Source of the DNA: Eunapius fragilis
Lineage: Eukaryota > Porifera > Demospongiae > Spongillida > Spongillidae
DNA: 64,000 bases
Direction of reading: 5' to 3'
NCBI GenBank assembly: GCA_963681505.1
Contig: OY811971.1
Span: 12,454,732 to 12,518,731 of the forward strand
Made by a program: the position numbers and the translations under genes. A model generated the notes under the pieces. The model did no database searches. It saw only the letters and a list, made by a program, of their open reading frames with translations, and was not told where the DNA came from. Numbering within the stretch: the first letter of the stretch is position 1; the number at the start of each line of letters is the position of its first letter. Shown piece by piece: positions 20,253 through 30,907 of this stretch.

Positions 20253-22096
20253 GTAATACTTGTGGCAGTTCAAAAGCATGTTATTATTTTGTTGATAGAC
20301 GTTTAGACATTTATTTGGTGTACTACCTTTACTTTGCTAAATTGTGTCAAACCTTTATTGTTCTTTTTGTTCGTTGCAGAGAATCTATAACAGTAGCGTG
20401 CCATCCTTCTCCCACCATATGGTTTCACTTTTTTGAAAAACACACTAGTATAGAATTTTAATGAGCATGCACACATCTTGTTGTGTATGATGCATGAGTA
20501 TAAAATTAGTTATGTGTATAAGTTTATGCCAGTTTGAGTGGAATTTTGTTTAATGCTTTTATTTTCAGTTTATCAGATTCTGATGATGTCATCTGTTTAC
20601 CTTCCACAAAGGTATATGGTAGCATGCATAGCAGTAATTGTAACTTTGTCTTGTTATTAAAATGTATTGATTTTGTTTCAAATATGTTTTGTGCATTTGG
20701 TTGATCATGCTTGATTTTATAATAAAATACTAGATACTTTGAACCGCCCCTGAGTTCAAGTAAAAAAAGTTATGTGCTAGTAAACAATGGAGAGGCATAA
20801 GGCATAACAACATAATGCTTTGTTTATCAATTGTTTATATGTCTGTGTAGTCATGCACAATTCATGAATGCTCCCTCAAACCTACTAATATGCCTTATAT
20901 TTTCTTATACAATTCGAATGCTAAAATGACCTTGTTTAGTGCTTGAAATGATTGAAATGCTCTGATAGTAATTTTCATCTCCACAGAAGCAGAAGCAAAA
21001 CAGCAATTGTGATAATGATCTCCTCCAAATCATGGAATTTCTTAACTCTAATGTTAGGAATAATCCATTCTCATGTTTGGAAATCAATAGAAGCAGTGTT
21101 CTTGTTGACGCCCTCTTTGCATCACAGAATGGAAATGTTAATTTGAGAAATAGAATTAAGGTGCATTTAGTAATAAGTATTAAAATAAGAGTACTATCAC
21201 CCCCTTTTTACAGGTCTCATTTGTTGGTTATGATGCTGGAGGTTTAAATAGAAAATTTTTTCGTCTGATTGTACTGCAACTCTCAGAGGTATTTCTAACT
21301 GGTCCCGCTGAAAGAAAACTTTTTGTGAACAACATTTGCGCACTTCAGGTAGAACAAGCTATATATTTTTAAATCTATGTTGTTATGCTTTTAATCCTAA
21401 GTGGCAGGATATGCTACACATAGGCCATTTTGTGGCACATTCCATAGCAATTGGATGTGGCGGTATGCCCATTTTTGCAGAACCAGTGTACCAATACATT
21501 TGTACCGGAAGATACAACCATCAACAGATACTGGATATGGATTTGCCACACAACTTACAAAGAGTCATTTTGAAGGTAGTAAAATGCATATGATTTTGTA
21601 TTTTGTAAAACATTGAAAATTTTACATTAGATCAACGGTAAGAACATTTTTCATATAATGTGTATTGAAGAATTTAACATTTGCAATTTAATGCGCATAA
21701 GTAGGTCCCCTCCAAATGTATTTACATCTGTACATGTAGGTGAGGCAATCCACAACAAATGAACTTCAAAATGTATTTGCTACAACTGAAGAACAAGATC
21801 TCCTTCTTCAGTGTAGATTTTCAGCCCCTCTTTCTTCTCTAAGCATTACAATGCGAGACACATTAGTGTCTGTCATTGTCGACTATCATTGTATTGTGAA
21901 GTGCATAGCAATGATGGACCAATTAAGGCAGGGCCTGAACTTGCTAGGTGTGCTAGACATGGTACAGATGCATCCTCATATCATGAAGAAGTTTTTTGTT
22001 CAAAGAAAACCTGCTCTGTCAAGCGGCTTTCCCGAGAAGTGTTTGGGAGCTGCATGGCTATTAAAGGGATCAACATGTTTGAAAACGGAGAGATAA
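19796..22096 (+). CDS. HECT-domain (G2E3-like) gene, 3'-truncated
   Basis: Exons with good splice sites: the four mini-exons above, one near 20380, 20569-20611, 20987-21160, 21214-21348, 21408-21575 and 21740-22096. The 20569 exon encodes SDSDDVICLPSTK, which looks like a SUMO-interaction motif. Later exons give the HECT N-lobe: VSFVGYDAGGLNRKFFRL, FLTGPAERKLFVNNIC, DMLHIGHFVAHSIAIGCGG, PVYQYICTGRYN, LLQCRFSAPLSSLSITM. The frame ends at 22096 before the C-lobe, so no catalytic cysteine is seen. HECT proteins pass ubiquitin from E2 to substrate through that cysteine. Similar domains are common in multicopy invertebrate proteins, so this could be transposon-borne. The 5' end is not identified. 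Confidence 0.6.
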
Positions 22097-22199
22097 AAAA
22101 TCAAAAACTCGAAGAAGAAGAACCTGTCCCCTTCACAAACGGCATTCCGCAAGTCTTTAAGGACTATTGTCAAGCAGCTCTAACCATGACGACAACAGA

Positions 22200-23193
22200 G
22201 TCATCAGATTACTTCATGGTCCATCAGAATGACGCTAGAGGCTACATAATCTGTGCGGACACGATGATGGTTATACTGCTGCCAACATCAAACGCGTGGT
22301 GAACATCTTTCAAGGTGCCAATCTTATTATTGCCCAAATCCCCCAGGTATGTTTAAAAATGAATTTAAGTATCTAACTACCACGAAAAATACATTGCTTG
22401 TACAGTGTAATTCATTTGTTATTTCCCGTATACGTAGGGCTTGCGGCTGAAATGATGGAGCTACTTAGTTTTACTTCAAGGCAGATTAACTCTTTGAATG
22501 CATCATTGGCGCTATTTAATTTCCAGTGGTTTGTGATCCAGAACAAATACCTGCAGTTTAAAGAAGTGTTATGACCACATTTCAAGACTTTATGCATACA
22601 ATGAAGTAGAACTTGTCCATCCAGGTAAACAAATATAGACTGTTTTAAAATATTCATTAAGGAATTGGTTTGGTTCCATCTGTGACGGCAGTCATTGTGG
22701 GCCATTGGGCTCAAGATGAAAAACTTTTACCAGCACACTTCCAGTCACGAGTACACAATGCAATTGTGTATAGTGGAACACCAGAGGAGCTTCTAACAAC
22801 AGTCATAACACTGTTCAGCTATGAAGGCCAGTGGGTCATTGACCTGTCTGGGATAGATGGTAAGGTTTATAGGGGGATTTATTTATTTCCCTGCATGCAT
22901 GGCCTAGGGATTACAAAAATGTACTCCTGGCCTAGGGAGTACAAAAAATGTACTCCTGACCTAGGGAGTACAAAAATGCATTCCTGACCTAGGGAGTACA
23001 AAAATGTACTCCTGTATGATATTATATTGGTTCCACATTCATCAACAATACATAAACGTATTTCTTTACCCGTTATGGCGCAGGAGTGCCAGTGGCAATG
23101 CAACTAAGAAGAACTGCAATATCCGCTCAACTTAGTCAAGAGCAAGCTTTGCAGACCAAACAGAAGCTGGTCACTCTTGTGGCTGAACTTTGA
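22200..23193 (+). pseudogene. Possible methylase-like gene fragment
   Basis: Two exons join in phase: 22662-22859 (ends GAT G|gtaagg) and 23094-23193 (acceptor gcgcag, stop TGA). The product reads HFQSRVHNAIVYSGTPEELL, LFSYEGQWVIDLSGIDG, then VPVAMQLRRTAISAQLS and a short helical end. The layout resembles the C-terminal motifs of amino-methylases, with the SAM-binding VLDxFxGxGtT region in VIDLSGIDG followed by a conserved Arg-Ile/Ser strand. A likely upstream exon ends at 22347 (VVNIFQGANLIIAQIPQ|gtatg), but its frame is shifted relative to the open stretch before it. No clear catalytic DPPY or NPPY is visible. Tentative. Confidence 0.35.
22909..23013. repeat. 28-bp tandem repeat with inverted halves
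   Basis: Four units of about 28 bp, cctagggagtacaaaaatg plus tactcctga, each containing ggagtac and its reverse complement gtactcc. Lies in the intron of the preceding entry. Confidence 0.75.
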
Positions 23194-23404
23194 AGTATAT
23201 TATATTTTTTACTGGAAAGAAATATAAGTGTGTATATATAGACACTTGTAGTCGTATTTCTTTGATATGTAGGATGCTTGCAAAGGAATGACATTTATTT
23301 GTTAAAAATATTGAATTGTACACAGATATGCATTATATACCAGTTGAAGAAACAAAAAGAATAGTTCAGTTTATGTTGAAAATAGAGTTACTGAAAACAC
23401 AATC

Positions 23405-24216
23405 ATGATCATGAATGCTAGTCAGAAGCGCTCCATTCAGGCAAGTGTTGCTCATGCAATTCTGGTGAAGGGACTTCCAGGTCATCGCATACAATCTTTG
23501 AAGAGGGACAGTGTTTTCACTCTAGGCGGTGCTTCAGTAGACCAAGCACGGACAGATTTCAAAGTTATGGAAGCTGGAATGTCTCTGTGTATCCCTCCTA
23601 TAACAAGATGCCGTTTTGATGAACAAATACTTCCTGAAGCTGTTTTGCCCATTCTATCCAAGGACGATGTTACACCAATATCTTGGGGGACAAAGCAAAT
23701 AAAACTCTGTGATGCAGAAACAGTCACCTTACCTTATCTGACACGTCGAAACTCAGGCACAAGTATGAAAATTACATGGCATTGTGCTCTGAAAGGGGCA
23801 CAAATTCTGCTGCTGGTGACTCGCGTCTATCAATTTCACGGGGAAAGTTTTATGAGATACTGAGAAATATAACAGCTGGTGGGGAGAAGATGCTGTGTGC
23901 TGTTGACTATGTTACAGGGGTTTTGGTGAATGACCAAGTTACCTTGTTGCAAAGAATTGTGGATGACATTGTTGATGCAGAATAGAAGCCTGTATTGACA
24001 AACTACATTACCATAATGCGCATCTTCCTGAAACAGCAATATGATTCTCATGCTTTGACAGAGGGAGATGAGGTTGGGACACATGGGATTGATTATGGTC
24101 TTTGTAAACCTGACTTGAGTGTACCAGCTCGTACAGAGAGATGTAATGGGTGCAATTTTGTTAATTTTTGTATATCTGAACTTCAGAAATCAGTTTTGCA
24201 GCAGCGGATGCTTTAG
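23405..24216 (+). pseudogene. Unidentified repeat-protein fragment with Cys/His cluster
   Basis: Three overlapping open frames form one broken protein: RSIQASVAHAILVKGLPGH, then (frame change near 23790) SISRGKFYEILRNITAGGEK, then (stop at 23985) YDSHALTEGDEVGTHGIDYG and CNGCNFVNFC. The spacing of Cys and His suggests a metal site. I associate this layout with large multicopy proteins in cnidarian and sponge genomes but cannot name the family. Not functional as it stands. Confidence 0.4.
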
Positions 24217-24576
24217 AAGTAATAAAAGATGCTGCTGAAAAATTATAACTGTATCGAGGGCACAGAGTCTGTGTCACCAACCAACAAGTACATTTGGAGA
24301 AAATTATCAAAGACATGGAAAAAAGTGCCTTGACAACAAGAGAAGTTCTGAAGCACTTGTTGCGGATTGGAAGATGAAATTTGAAGCAATGTCATCTCGT
24401 GAAACATCTCAGCAACACTTTGCAACCCAGACGTGCTCTTAAAGCACAAAATTGTAGACGAACACAAAACAAAGGCTGACATTTAAAAAAATGTGGAGGA
24501 AGAAATGAAAGTAGTCAATAGAGAAAGAGCTTGATAAAACTGTACCAATAATTCTTATGAAAGAAAATAACTAACT

Positions 24577-25320
24577 TTGATGGGGTACAAGGCGACAATA
24601 CTTAAATATCTTCAAAAAGTAGAAAACAAAGATGAAAAGGTTGTTTGGAGTACAGTAGCACAGGAGCAAGGCATTGAAAGGCATAATAAAGGACAAATAC
24701 TGGAAGAATTTGCAGCAAAAAATAGAATTAACACAGCAAAAGTAAGTGCACATCGTATTGTAACAAAGCATACTAAAAAGAAATTCCTGGAGGAAATCTC
24801 AATCCCAGTACCCCTAAACACTGGAGCTATCACAGTTGCATGGGAAAAAAAGGTTGATTCAGGAGAACTAATGTTAGGCATATAGTGCTCACCATCACAA
24901 GTTATAGAAATGACAAAGAGAGGATAACAGTGGACACAAGAAAATAAGAAGTATTCCATTACATGACGTGTGATCCAAGGTTTTAGAAAAACAGGAAACA
25001 TACATGCATATATACAATGGATTCAAAACTTGATAGTAAGGGAATTGAGGAATTGCGAAGTGCTATTAGGGTGTTTAGACCACACTTAGATGAAAATGTA
25101 AGCATTGAAGAGCTCAAACTTATGCTGAAAACAGCACAGCGCACAAGGACACTGGCATTTTGGCATGACCATGCCACCATTTTAGAACAAGGGTACATAT
25201 TAATGACTGTGCATGTCATATATGTATTGATGCAAGACAAGAGCGGTAACATTCAAACTGTAGTTGAAGAACCGTTTATATACCTGTTTGGTCTAAATTC
25301 GTCCACAATAGAAGACCAAG
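24577..25320 (+). pseudogene. Unidentified repeat-protein fragment, 3' part
   Basis: Continues the previous entry after several stops. 24577-24885 reads TILKYLQKVENKDEKVVWST and FAAKNRINTAKVSAHRIVTK. 25017-25320 reads IEELRSAIRVFRPHLDENVS, AFWHDHATILEQGYILMTVH and SSTIEDQAGL. The WHDHATIL...GY block is a motif I recognise from multicopy invertebrate proteins of unknown function. It runs directly into the 24-bp repeat. Confidence 0.4.
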
Positions 25321-25333
25321 CAGGACTTTGCAA

Positions 25334-25590
25334 TACAACGCTTCCTGCAATAGATCTAGCCACACTACCTGCCACCGATCTAACCATGCAACCTGCCATA
25401 GCTACAAGCCATCATCTGAAACCGAATTAGCCACACTACCTCCCACAGGCCTAGCTGAGCTACCTGCCACAGGTCTAGCCGCACTACCTGCCACAGACCT
25501 AGCCACAATACATGCCACAGGCCTAGCCGCGCCACCTGCTACAGGCCTAGCTGCACTATCTGCCACAGCTACCTTGGTAGCTGTGGCAGG
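25334..25590 (+). repeat. 24-bp coding minisatellite (LPATxLA)
   Basis: About ten imperfect units of ctagccgcactacctgccacagg type; in frame they read (LAALPATG)n. The array ends in an inverted copy around 25566-25590 (gccacagctaccttggtagc with tgtggc). Confidence 0.75.
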
Positions 25591-25599
25591 TTGCATGGC

Positions 25600-26240
25600 A
25601 ACAAGCTCGTTATCACCAAGAGGCAATGCAGTTAGCAGATAACTTTTCAATGTCTGTTGAAACACCCAAACTTAGACTGCTCCTGGGTATTATGACGAAC
25701 CAGGTGTTATGACGAATTTTAAACGGAATTTTAAATTACATCTTGAAGTATGTGTTGCAAAGGTATTTCATATTGTATTCACATCAGTTTCCAACGACTT
25801 AAAAAAATGGCTTCAATAGGCTGTTCCATTGTGAAGTTACTGGGTGATCTGCCGCTACCACTCGAAGAAATGTTTTCTAAAAAGCATCACGTTCTCTTAA
25901 GCATTGCAGAAACTACACATCTTGAAAGGCGAAATAGCTATGCAATTCAATTCATGCCGAAAAAAACCTGCGATTCTGGAGCTCTTAGTAGCTGAACGCT
26001 CACAATTCTTGCTTAATTGTTTCAACGAATTTTAAAACAAAGACTATATTGAAGCCTCAGGTAAATTAATAAACATGCCCAAGAGTTTAGTATCTTTGTT
26101 TCAGCATGGATGCGCAAATAGCCAGGTAGTTTTATACCAAAATGTACGACCCAGTACAGACGCACTTCACTATAAAGTGATATGAATTTAAAAATCGGCC
26201 ACAGGACAAACAAGTCATAGGTATGAATCTAATTTTCCAG
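25600..26240. other. No gene recognised
   Basis: Contains one short open frame (ATG 25807-25995, MASIGCSIVKLLGDLPLPLE) without a recognised relative and otherwise AT-rich sequence. Confidence 0.3.
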
Positions 26241-26250
26241 GGCTGTAGAT

Positions 26251-27200
26251 TTGAACCTGTGTATGTCTTCTCGTGGTTATTGGTCGAAGCACAATCCAGC
26301 ATTAATTCATCATGCGCTGCAACAATTTAGAGCGGGTGAGAGCCTAAACTCTATTCCAAAGGCTGCACGCATCCCAGAGGCAACTCAGAGACGTTACCAT
26401 CGTAAGCCAGAGACAATTGACCGTTGTGCTGGCCCACCAACATTACTGTCTGACAAAGAAGAGCTAGAACTTGCTACTGCTGCTCTATGGCTAAAGAAGC
26501 GTGGCCTCCCACTTGACGTTTTCCAACTAAAGCATTGTGCCAAGGAAATTGCAGAAGCAAGGGGCAAAATTTTAAAAGGTAAGCAGGGCCTGCCCGGTGA
26601 TGAATGGTTCCATGCTTTCATAAATTGAATGTCTGTGAAGGGGTAGAGTTACGTGGCGCCGCAGGCGCCTCGCCTCGTTCACTAAAAGATGGAGTTCATT
26701 AAGGAGAGGTCAGTTAGTAAGTTTCAATGAGGAGTGTCGGGAGGGAGGGACGGGTGCAATTTGAGGGTGGATTCGGAGAGGGATGGAAAAGTTGAAGGGC
26801 GTAGCGGGCCTTCGGCCCCCCCAAAACAACAAAGCCAGAAACCCAAATAATATATATCCTAATGTTGCATCTCTGCTCTTGTTAGCATGAAATCAATTTG
26901 TCATCTGGAACCCCCAATGTCTTGTTTCGATTAAGAGCTGTAGCTGGTGGCGAAGACAACCTATCACATTATTACCAACTCCTGCAACAAATAGTGAATG
27001 ACCACCATATTCATGTGTCCACCAGCATTGGCAATCTTGATGAAACATTTGTGCTTTTTGACCTAAAGAGCAGAAAGGTAATTGCTGAATGCACTGCAAA
27101 GACTGTCTAATCATGCTTAACTGGATTACAGCTAGAGCATATCACAATTGTTGCATTTGTCTGTTCAGATGGGCATTCCTTCGTCAGCAAAGTTAAGGAC
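26251..27200 (+). pseudogene. pogo/Tigger-type transposase fragments with CENP-B-like DNA-binding region
   Basis: Three blocks in order. 26275-26628 has a psq-type HTH (LIHHALQQFRAGESLNSIPK) and a CENP-B-type HTH (LSDKEELELATAALWLKKRG, ending LPGDEWFHAFI). 26885-27109 has FYxLLE-type helix (YYQLLQQIVNDHHIHVSTS) and NLDETFVLFDLKSRKV, carrying the first catalytic Asp of the DDE core. 27130-27200 has LEHITIVAFVCSDGHSF. These are consecutive parts of pogo-family transposases, but stops and non-coding sequence (26630-26885) separate them and the C-terminal half is missing. Possibly spliced once; now a remnant. Confidence 0.6.
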
Positions 27201-28061
27201 AGGGTCTAAACATTGAAGGTTTACTATCGCGGCGCGCATGTAAACATGACGTACAATGTACGTCACATAATGAATTACGGTATCGTTTTTAGTTCTCCTA
27301 TAGCTACGTGCGCGTAGGCCTATATCTAGAAATATATAGGAATCGAGAATTTTCACGCTATTACGTGCGTTTTGTTCTATTGCTTCATCTTGGTGGATCA
27401 TCACTGCAACATTGATGCAGCACTGAGCAAGCGGATTGAACACGATCGTGGCGCTTGGCTTGCTATCAGCCTAACTGTGATAAGGTTATCCTTGTGTACT
27501 GGTTTAGTGTTGAAGTTTAGGTTATCCTGCACCTGTGCTAATAAATATTCAATAGTACACGTCATGCGGAGGGATTTTTATTTGAAATTTTCAAAATGGA
27601 GCGCTAGAACGCTTGCTAGTTTTTCTAGGTCACTATGTGTCCGATGGCCCTTATTTTCACAATTGCTGTCAAAAAATGTCTGTCCTGTCGCTTTCGAGTG
27701 AGTTGGGCTGACGGCATGTAATGCTTATTCTTCGTCTTAGATCATCGAGTGTGCGTCATTTAAAATGGATACTCTACACTCCTCGTTTGGTACATGTAAG
27801 TTGTCAGCTTGTGTTTTAAAAGTATGGGCATGCATCTGCTGTTATATATTAGGCTGCTTAGAGACCTTGTGCCTCCTGGCTCAATGCGCTTGCCCTGCCA
27901 GCTGCTCAGTGAAATTGGGTAGCAACTCTGAGGTAAAGCTCAAGATTTTGATTTACAGATAGAGGTAAGAGGAAACGATGTGAAGCATGGCGTAAGCATA
28001 GTTGCGTTAGCAGGCTTGTGTTGCAAGGGGTCAGCATTGTTGTGGTGCGAGGGGAGTACCA
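27201..28061. other. No gene recognised
   Basis: Mixed-composition sequence with short open frames only. One near-palindrome, atgacgtacaatgtacgtca, occurs at 27246-27265. Confidence 0.35.
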
Positions 28062-28240
28062 GGTATGTGGTGCAATGAAGCATTTGGCTTGTGGTGCAAG
28101 GGAGCAGTAGGCTTGTCATGTATGGGAGCAGTAGGCTTGTCATGTATGGTAGCAGTAGGCTTGTCTTGTAAGGGGGCCGGAAGCTTGTCTTGTAAGGGAG
28201 CAGTAGGCTTGTCGTGTAAGGGAGGAGGAGGCATGTCTGG
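28062..28240. repeat. 24-bp tandem repeat, about 7 copies
   Basis: The unit gcagtaggcttgtcatgtat plus ggga repeats with changes (tgtcttgtaaggg). It reads GLSCKGAV on the plus strand and PTAPLQDK on the minus strand; both frames stay open only because of the repeat. Confidence 0.75.
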
Positions 28241-28399
28241 TAAGGTTGTCGTTCATGGGGTCACCATGCAGTGGAGTAGTATGCTTGTGGTGCAAGGGGT
28301 CAGTGAAGCTTGTAGTGAGGTATAGTGCTCTTCCACAGTTGTATGGTCTACATATTTCTCTGCCTCCACAGACGCCTGTTCCATATCCATCTCCTCTTG

Positions 28400-29998
28400 A
28401 TATTCCATGGCTGCAGTTTCATCAGGTGAAGCCTGACAACTGATCGATAAAGACGCCCACATCAGGTAAGCATTCACAACCCTCGTTTTCCTCCTCAACG
28501 TAGCCTTAGTGTGCCTTGTGCCTATCGCGTTGGAGAAACCTCCGTGGCTATCAAGGTGTTTATATAGAAGGTAGCGATGTGGGTCATGTAGTGACAAATT
28601 AAATCTAGCCCTATGTTTGTTCACCTTATGTGAAATGGGAGAGAAGTCTGCCCTATGTACTGTTTATTGCAGTGTTTGCACTGGATACAGTAGATGATAT
28701 TCCTGGACCTGCAGTTCATCCTGGTGGTGATTTTAAGTCTTTCTTTTGTAGATGTTGAGGTAAAGAAAGAAGATCTACCTATTAGGGGGCACGTGAGGCA
28801 GTCACGTTCCCCTCAGGGGGACGTCATTGTGGTGACAAGGTAAGGTCTGGATAGTCTAGGATTCTTAGTCCAGGTAGATAGGGTCGTGTCTCCTTTAAGA
28901 GCGGATCTGGTGAGGATTTTGCTTAACGACGTGGTATTTTTGTTACATATTGTCATGGTGGTGTTATGGAATGCTTTTTTGGCTTCAATGTCTTGCCCTA
29001 AGATCTCAAAGTTTGCTAGAAGCAGAGGTTTTATAGGGGGACGTCTGTGGTCAAAGAAGGTTTTGAAGAAGAAAGATTTGGATTTAGGTTCTTTCTGAGT
29101 AGTGAGATATCTATTTTCGAAAGACGGCAGGTTTTGGATGGCTGAAAAGACGAAACTGTTATTATATCCTCTATCTCTGAAGTTGAGTTTAAGTTAGATT
29201 AAGGAGGATTGAAAGATATTTTCATCAGAGCAGGATCTCATTAGACGGATGGCTTTTGCTTTAATAATGGCTCATTTTGTACAGACGGGGTGGTGTGAAT
29301 TGGCATGGACGTATAGGTGATGGTTTGTTGGTTTTGAATAAGGTTTGTAAGAAAGAATGCCCGTGGTGGAGAAGGAAGCTCCTTTGTACACTGTGATTTC
29401 CAGAAAATCAATGGAGTGTTGGTCGGAGGTAGATGGGAAAGAAATGTTGGGATGAGCAGAGTTTAGGGACACTAGAAAGTTGTTAAGAGGAGCTGTGTCT
29501 CCATCCAAGATTACAAAAATGTCGTCGATATACCTCTTCCATAAAACTGGTTTATGATTTAGTGACGTGAGGAAAGCAGTCTCCAGTTTGTGCATAAAGA
29601 GGATAGCAAGAGTTGGCGAGATGGGTGAACCCATCGCTACACCGCTTATTTGATGCTATAGAGTTCCATTGTACTTGAATACATTGTTTTCAAGGATGAG
29701 TTTGAGAAGTCTTCTTGATATGGAGTTGGGTAGAGGGACAAGATCAGCATGCTCCGTCAGAGCCTCGAGCCCTTCCTCGAATGGTATGCTGGCGTACAAA
29801 GATTTGACGTCGATGGTAACTAAGGTGGCTGTTGACGGTAACGGTGATAGGCTGTTTAGATGTGAGATAAGATGTTGTGTATTTTTTAGATGTGCTGGTA
29901 CGTTGACAAGGGCCTTTTTGAGGTAGAAATCTAGGAATGTGGCGAGTCCCGCCAGAGGACCAGAGCAGCCAGAGACGATAGGTCTGATCGTGACCGGT
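28400..29998 (-). pseudogene. Penelope-like element: reverse transcriptase plus GIY-YIG endonuclease
   Basis: Reading the minus strand from 29998: TIRPIVSGCSGPLAGLATFL, VTIDVKSLYASIPFEEGLEA (catalytic Asp), SGVAMGSPISPTLA, WKRYIDDIFVI (the YxDD box) and DFLEITVYKG. This is the diagnostic order of Penelope-type RT. Downstream come a long linker and, near 28725-28640, NIIYCIQCKHCNKQYIGQT followed by RFNLSLHDPHRYLLYKHL, the GIY-YIG nuclease with its preceding Cys pair. In-frame stops occur near 29654, 29277, 29200, 28817 and 28630, so it is dead. The 5' end is truncated at 29998, where a plus-strand Pro-rich fragment begins. The element copied itself using its nuclease to nick DNA. Confidence 0.85.
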
Positions 29999-30410
29999 TG
30001 TTTGTGGAACTCACTCTATCCCTTACTACTCTACCTATTCCTCAAGTTCTTCTTACTCTGACTCTCCTCAATTTTCTCCTACTTTACCAACTCCTCAAGC
30101 TCCTCCTACTTTACCAACTCCTCAAGCTCCTCCTACTCAAGTTCCTCCTACTCTATTTTTCCTCCTACTCTTTCTACTCCTCATGTTCCTCCTACTCCTT
30201 CTACTCAAGTTTCGTCTACTCTCCATCTAACTCCTCCACCTCAAGCTCCACCTACTATTCTTCATTTAACTCCTCAACCTACATCTCCAGCTACTGTTCC
30301 CCGACAAAATCTACCCTCCTCAAAATCACCTGGACTCCTACCTACTCCCAAATTGAACTTCAAACATTTGATTACTCAATTAATTTCCATTTTGTGCTGT
30401 ATATATAGGA
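29998..30410 (+). pseudogene. Pro/Thr-rich low-complexity ORF fragment
   Basis: The plus strand reads in two frames a chain of PTLPTPQAPPT-type units, then TPQPTSPATVPRQNLPSS and FKHLITQLISILC and a stop. The Pro-rich tail followed by an LIT-Q-IS helix resembles the C-terminus of the A element (LITNQIKQQQDFMANI) in layout. It may be the remnant of another gag-like ORF placed head-to-head with the Penelope-like element. Weak. Confidence 0.35.
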
Positions 30411-30907
30411 TTTGACCCCGACTATGAATGTCATTAAAAAAACGCGACCCGTCTGTAACAACACTCCCGATGATTGGATCGTGTAGCTTGTTTTAGCAAT
30501 CGATCTAGAAGTCAAAAATGAGTAGTTTCGTTTTTGTTTCATGTCGCTGAACCGCGTGGTTGTTGAGAACAAGAGTGTACTGCCCGTCCTCGTACCCAGT
30601 CTCGGAACAAGGGGCGGGTCGTCTTCTTCTCCTCCTTCTTCTTGGCAACGCATAACTCAGAACAGGAACATTTCTAAGCGATGAAAATTTCACCAATAGC
30701 TTCAGAATCGGCTGGAGAACTCGCTTTTATATAATATAAAACTTTGATAAACAATCGACTATCAGCCTCCTATGTCTTGTATGATTTAATTACGGTATGT
30801 AAAGATAAACGGCATGTGTATAAATAGCAAAACAAGTAGAGAAAAACTCTTTGGTGATTCGATCGTCGTTTGTTGTGCTACTTTTTAGTGAAGTTGTTTT
30901 TATCAAA
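30411..30907. other. Spacer, possible promoter of following gene
   Basis: No ORF of note. TATA-like words (tataaatagc near 30818) lie about 90 bases before the ATG at 30908. Confidence 0.3.

Noticed and set aside
27246..27265. Palindrome atgacgtacaatgtacgtca as regulatory site
   Set aside because: Single occurrence with no adjacent gene; chance cannot be excluded.
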